7,401 nucleotides of DNA, from positions 1 through 7,401 of the forward strand of contig SLIO01000409.1 in assembly GCA_007135635.1 (NCBI GenBank), written 5' to 3'. Shown in pieces: positions 6,436 through 7,401 of the stretch. The DNA is from Methylomicrobium sp. (GTDB lineage Bacteria; Pseudomonadota; Gammaproteobacteria; Methylococcales; Methylomonadaceae). Positions within the stretch are counted from its first letter, which is position 1; every line of letters starts with the position of its first letter. Both the position numbers and the translations under genes were made by a program. The notes under the pieces were generated by a model. The model had not been told where the DNA came from. It saw nothing but the letters and a program-made list of their open reading frames with translations, and searched no databases.

Positions 6436-7287
6436 TTAGTCGTCGTCTTTATGATTTTGGCGTTTTGGAATCGGCAATAATGGGACTTGATATCCTGCGA
6501 TAATTTTTTGAATGTCATCGAAGTGTTCATCAATGAGCCGGTTGAGCATTTCTTTGCGTAGCTTGTCGCCATATCGTACCCCCATCGCTATCGAAAAGTC
6601 GAATCTCATACCGGGCGATGAGCTCATTGGAATGGCTGTGTAGCTTTTCGGAGGGCTTTGAGAAATGACATGGCCGGCTGTTGGCCCCCAGAGTATGGCC
6701 ATATCAATTTTCCCTGCTTTTAGATCCTTATCTATCTGTATTGCGACATTATTTTCGCTATCGCCGGTCATTGTTTGGTAAGGCACGCCTTGATCGATTA
6801 AGCCCATTTTTTGCAGCCAAGCCGTACCGGGGCCTCTGTCGAACATTGCGATGCGTAACGATTCTTGGCGCTGGAGAGGTAAATCGTTCAGCTGCTCCGC
6901 CGATTCGATATCGTCCCAACCGCGATTTTTGGCGATCAGCAAGATATAAGTCGAATGATAATAGGGTTTGGTTGTCAACGTTCGATCGTAACCGGACGGG
7001 ACGCCAATGACGATGTCGCATTTGTATTCGTCCTCGGAGTCGCCGATCGTTGCGGTCAGTGTGTTGCGGATAAAGCCCATACGGTTAGGAAACCAGGTAT
7101 ATTCGAGTTTTTGCTCCAATGCCTTGGCAAATAATTCGGCTATTTTGTTTTCAAAGCCATCGCCGTTTTTAGTGGAATACGGCGGATCCAAAGGGTCGGC
7201 GCATACTCTGAATTTTTCCTCGGCATTCGCTGGGGAAGCTATGGCGGCTAATAACAAACCGCTGAAAAATAAAGTCCTGAGAGTCAT
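6436..7287 (-). CDS. MxaJ/XoxJ-like periplasmic protein (quinoprotein dehydrogenase-associated substrate-binding-like protein)
   Basis: This 283-residue protein resembles the solute-binding-protein-like family found with PQQ methanol dehydrogenases (MoxJ/MxaJ and XoxJ). These are periplasmic partners thought to help maturation or activation of MxaF or XoxF. A signal peptide is clear: positively charged start, hydrophobic stretch at about 6-17 and a cleavage site ANA|EE after residue 22. Family-like blocks follow: FRVCADPLDPPYS (26-38), GFENKIAELFAKAL (44-57), LEYTWFPNRMGFIRNTL (61-77), CDIVIGVPSGYDRTLTTKPYY (90-110) and DMAILWGPTAGH (195-206). Cys29 and Cys90 could form a disulfide. A short acidic insert, GDSEDEY (82-88), precedes the second Cys. 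The tail is charged (HKDDD). AGGAG at 7293-7297 on this strand, 5 bases before the ATG, fixes the start. No dehydrogenase or cytochrome gene lies beside it in this window, so MxaJ and XoxJ cannot be told apart. Confidence 0.85.
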   Translation of the reverse strand: MTLRTLFFSGLLLAAIASPANAEEKFRVCADPLDPPYSTKNGDGFENKIAELFAKALEQKLEYTWFPNRMGFIRNTLTATIGDSEDEYKCDIVIGVPSGYDRTLTTKPYYHSTYILLIAKNRGWDDIESAEQLNDLPLQRQESLRIAMFDRGPGTAWLQKMGLIDQGVPYQTMTGDSENNVAIQIDKDLKAGKIDMAILWGPTAGHVISQSPPKSYTAIPMSSSPGMRFDFSIAMGVRYGDKLRKEMLNRLIDEHFDDIQKIIAGYQVPLLPIPKRQNHKDDD

Positions 7288-7317
7288 TCTTTCTCCTGGT
7301 GAGTTCGGTAACTAGGT

Positions 7318-7346
7318 CTAATAGTTTAATGTATCTGAGCCGTAAA
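7318..7346 (-). promoter_or_regulatory. Possible sigma70 promoter of the MxaJ/XoxJ-like gene
   Basis: On the minus strand, TTTACG (7346-7341) and TATTAG (7323-7318) are separated by 17 bases. Each matches the -35 and -10 consensus at four of six positions. Transcription would start near 7311, leaving a short leader of about 25 bases that carries the AGGAG ribosome site at 7297-7293. Such matches also arise by chance in AT-rich DNA. Confidence 0.4.
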
Positions 7347-7401
7347 GACTAATTTGTTAAATAACACAGGCATAATTGGCTGCTGGCTTTTGTGGTTTGT
7401 C

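Noticed and set aside
6681..7010. Plus-strand open frame of 109 codons opposite the MxaJ/XoxJ-like gene
   Set aside because: The opposite strand has a signal peptide, strong ribosome site and family motifs. This frame has none of these.

Overview
The window looks like chromosomal DNA of a gammaproteobacterium, most likely a type I methanotroph (Methylococcales). This is inference. It rests on a bacterial glycogen locus of gammaproteobacterial type, moderate GC content, and a minus-strand gene for a MxaJ/XoxJ-type periplasmic protein, a family tied to PQQ methanol dehydrogenases. There is no rRNA, tRNA, CRISPR array, phage gene or transposase gene in the window.

Layout: (1) 1-509, the 3' end of glycogen synthase glgA, cut by the left edge. 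(2) 522-1790, a small GH13 (alpha-amylase superfamily) enzyme 12 bases after glgA, probably in the same operon. (3) 1791-2187, a 397-base gap with two very different halves. The first is a GC-rich element (about 68% GC) with 31-base imperfect terminal inverted repeats and no visible gene. The second is an AT-richer leader for glgB with several possible hairpins. (4) 2188-4416, a complete glycogen branching enzyme glgB. (5) 4417-4626, three consecutive hairpins, the last a perfect 15-bp inverted repeat, forming the likely end of the glgB transcript. (6) 4627-6290, two alpha/beta-hydrolase esterases with a 4-base ATGA overlap. (7) 6291-6435, a convergent intergenic region with a hairpin. (8) 6436-7287 on the minus strand, the MxaJ/XoxJ-like secreted protein, with a good ribosome binding site and a plausible sigma70 promoter. 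Bases 7347-7401 show nothing I can name.

How the genes work together: GlgA elongates alpha-1,4-glucan from ADP-glucose and GlgB adds alpha-1,6 branches. The GH13 protein keeps all three catalytic carboxylates and presumably trims or transfers glucan chains, but its reaction cannot be read from the sequence. The two esterases are encoded downstream of the glgB terminator and may form their own transcription unit. One belongs to the acetyl-xylan-esterase/cephalosporin-C-deacetylase family and the other to the esterase-D-like family, so a link to carbohydrate ester metabolism is possible but unproven. The minus-strand gene is a separate unit related to methanol oxidation.

The least explained parts are the GH13 enzyme, the coupled esterase pair, the inverted-repeat element before glgB and the structured glgB leader. 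I see no clear case for a wholly new system.
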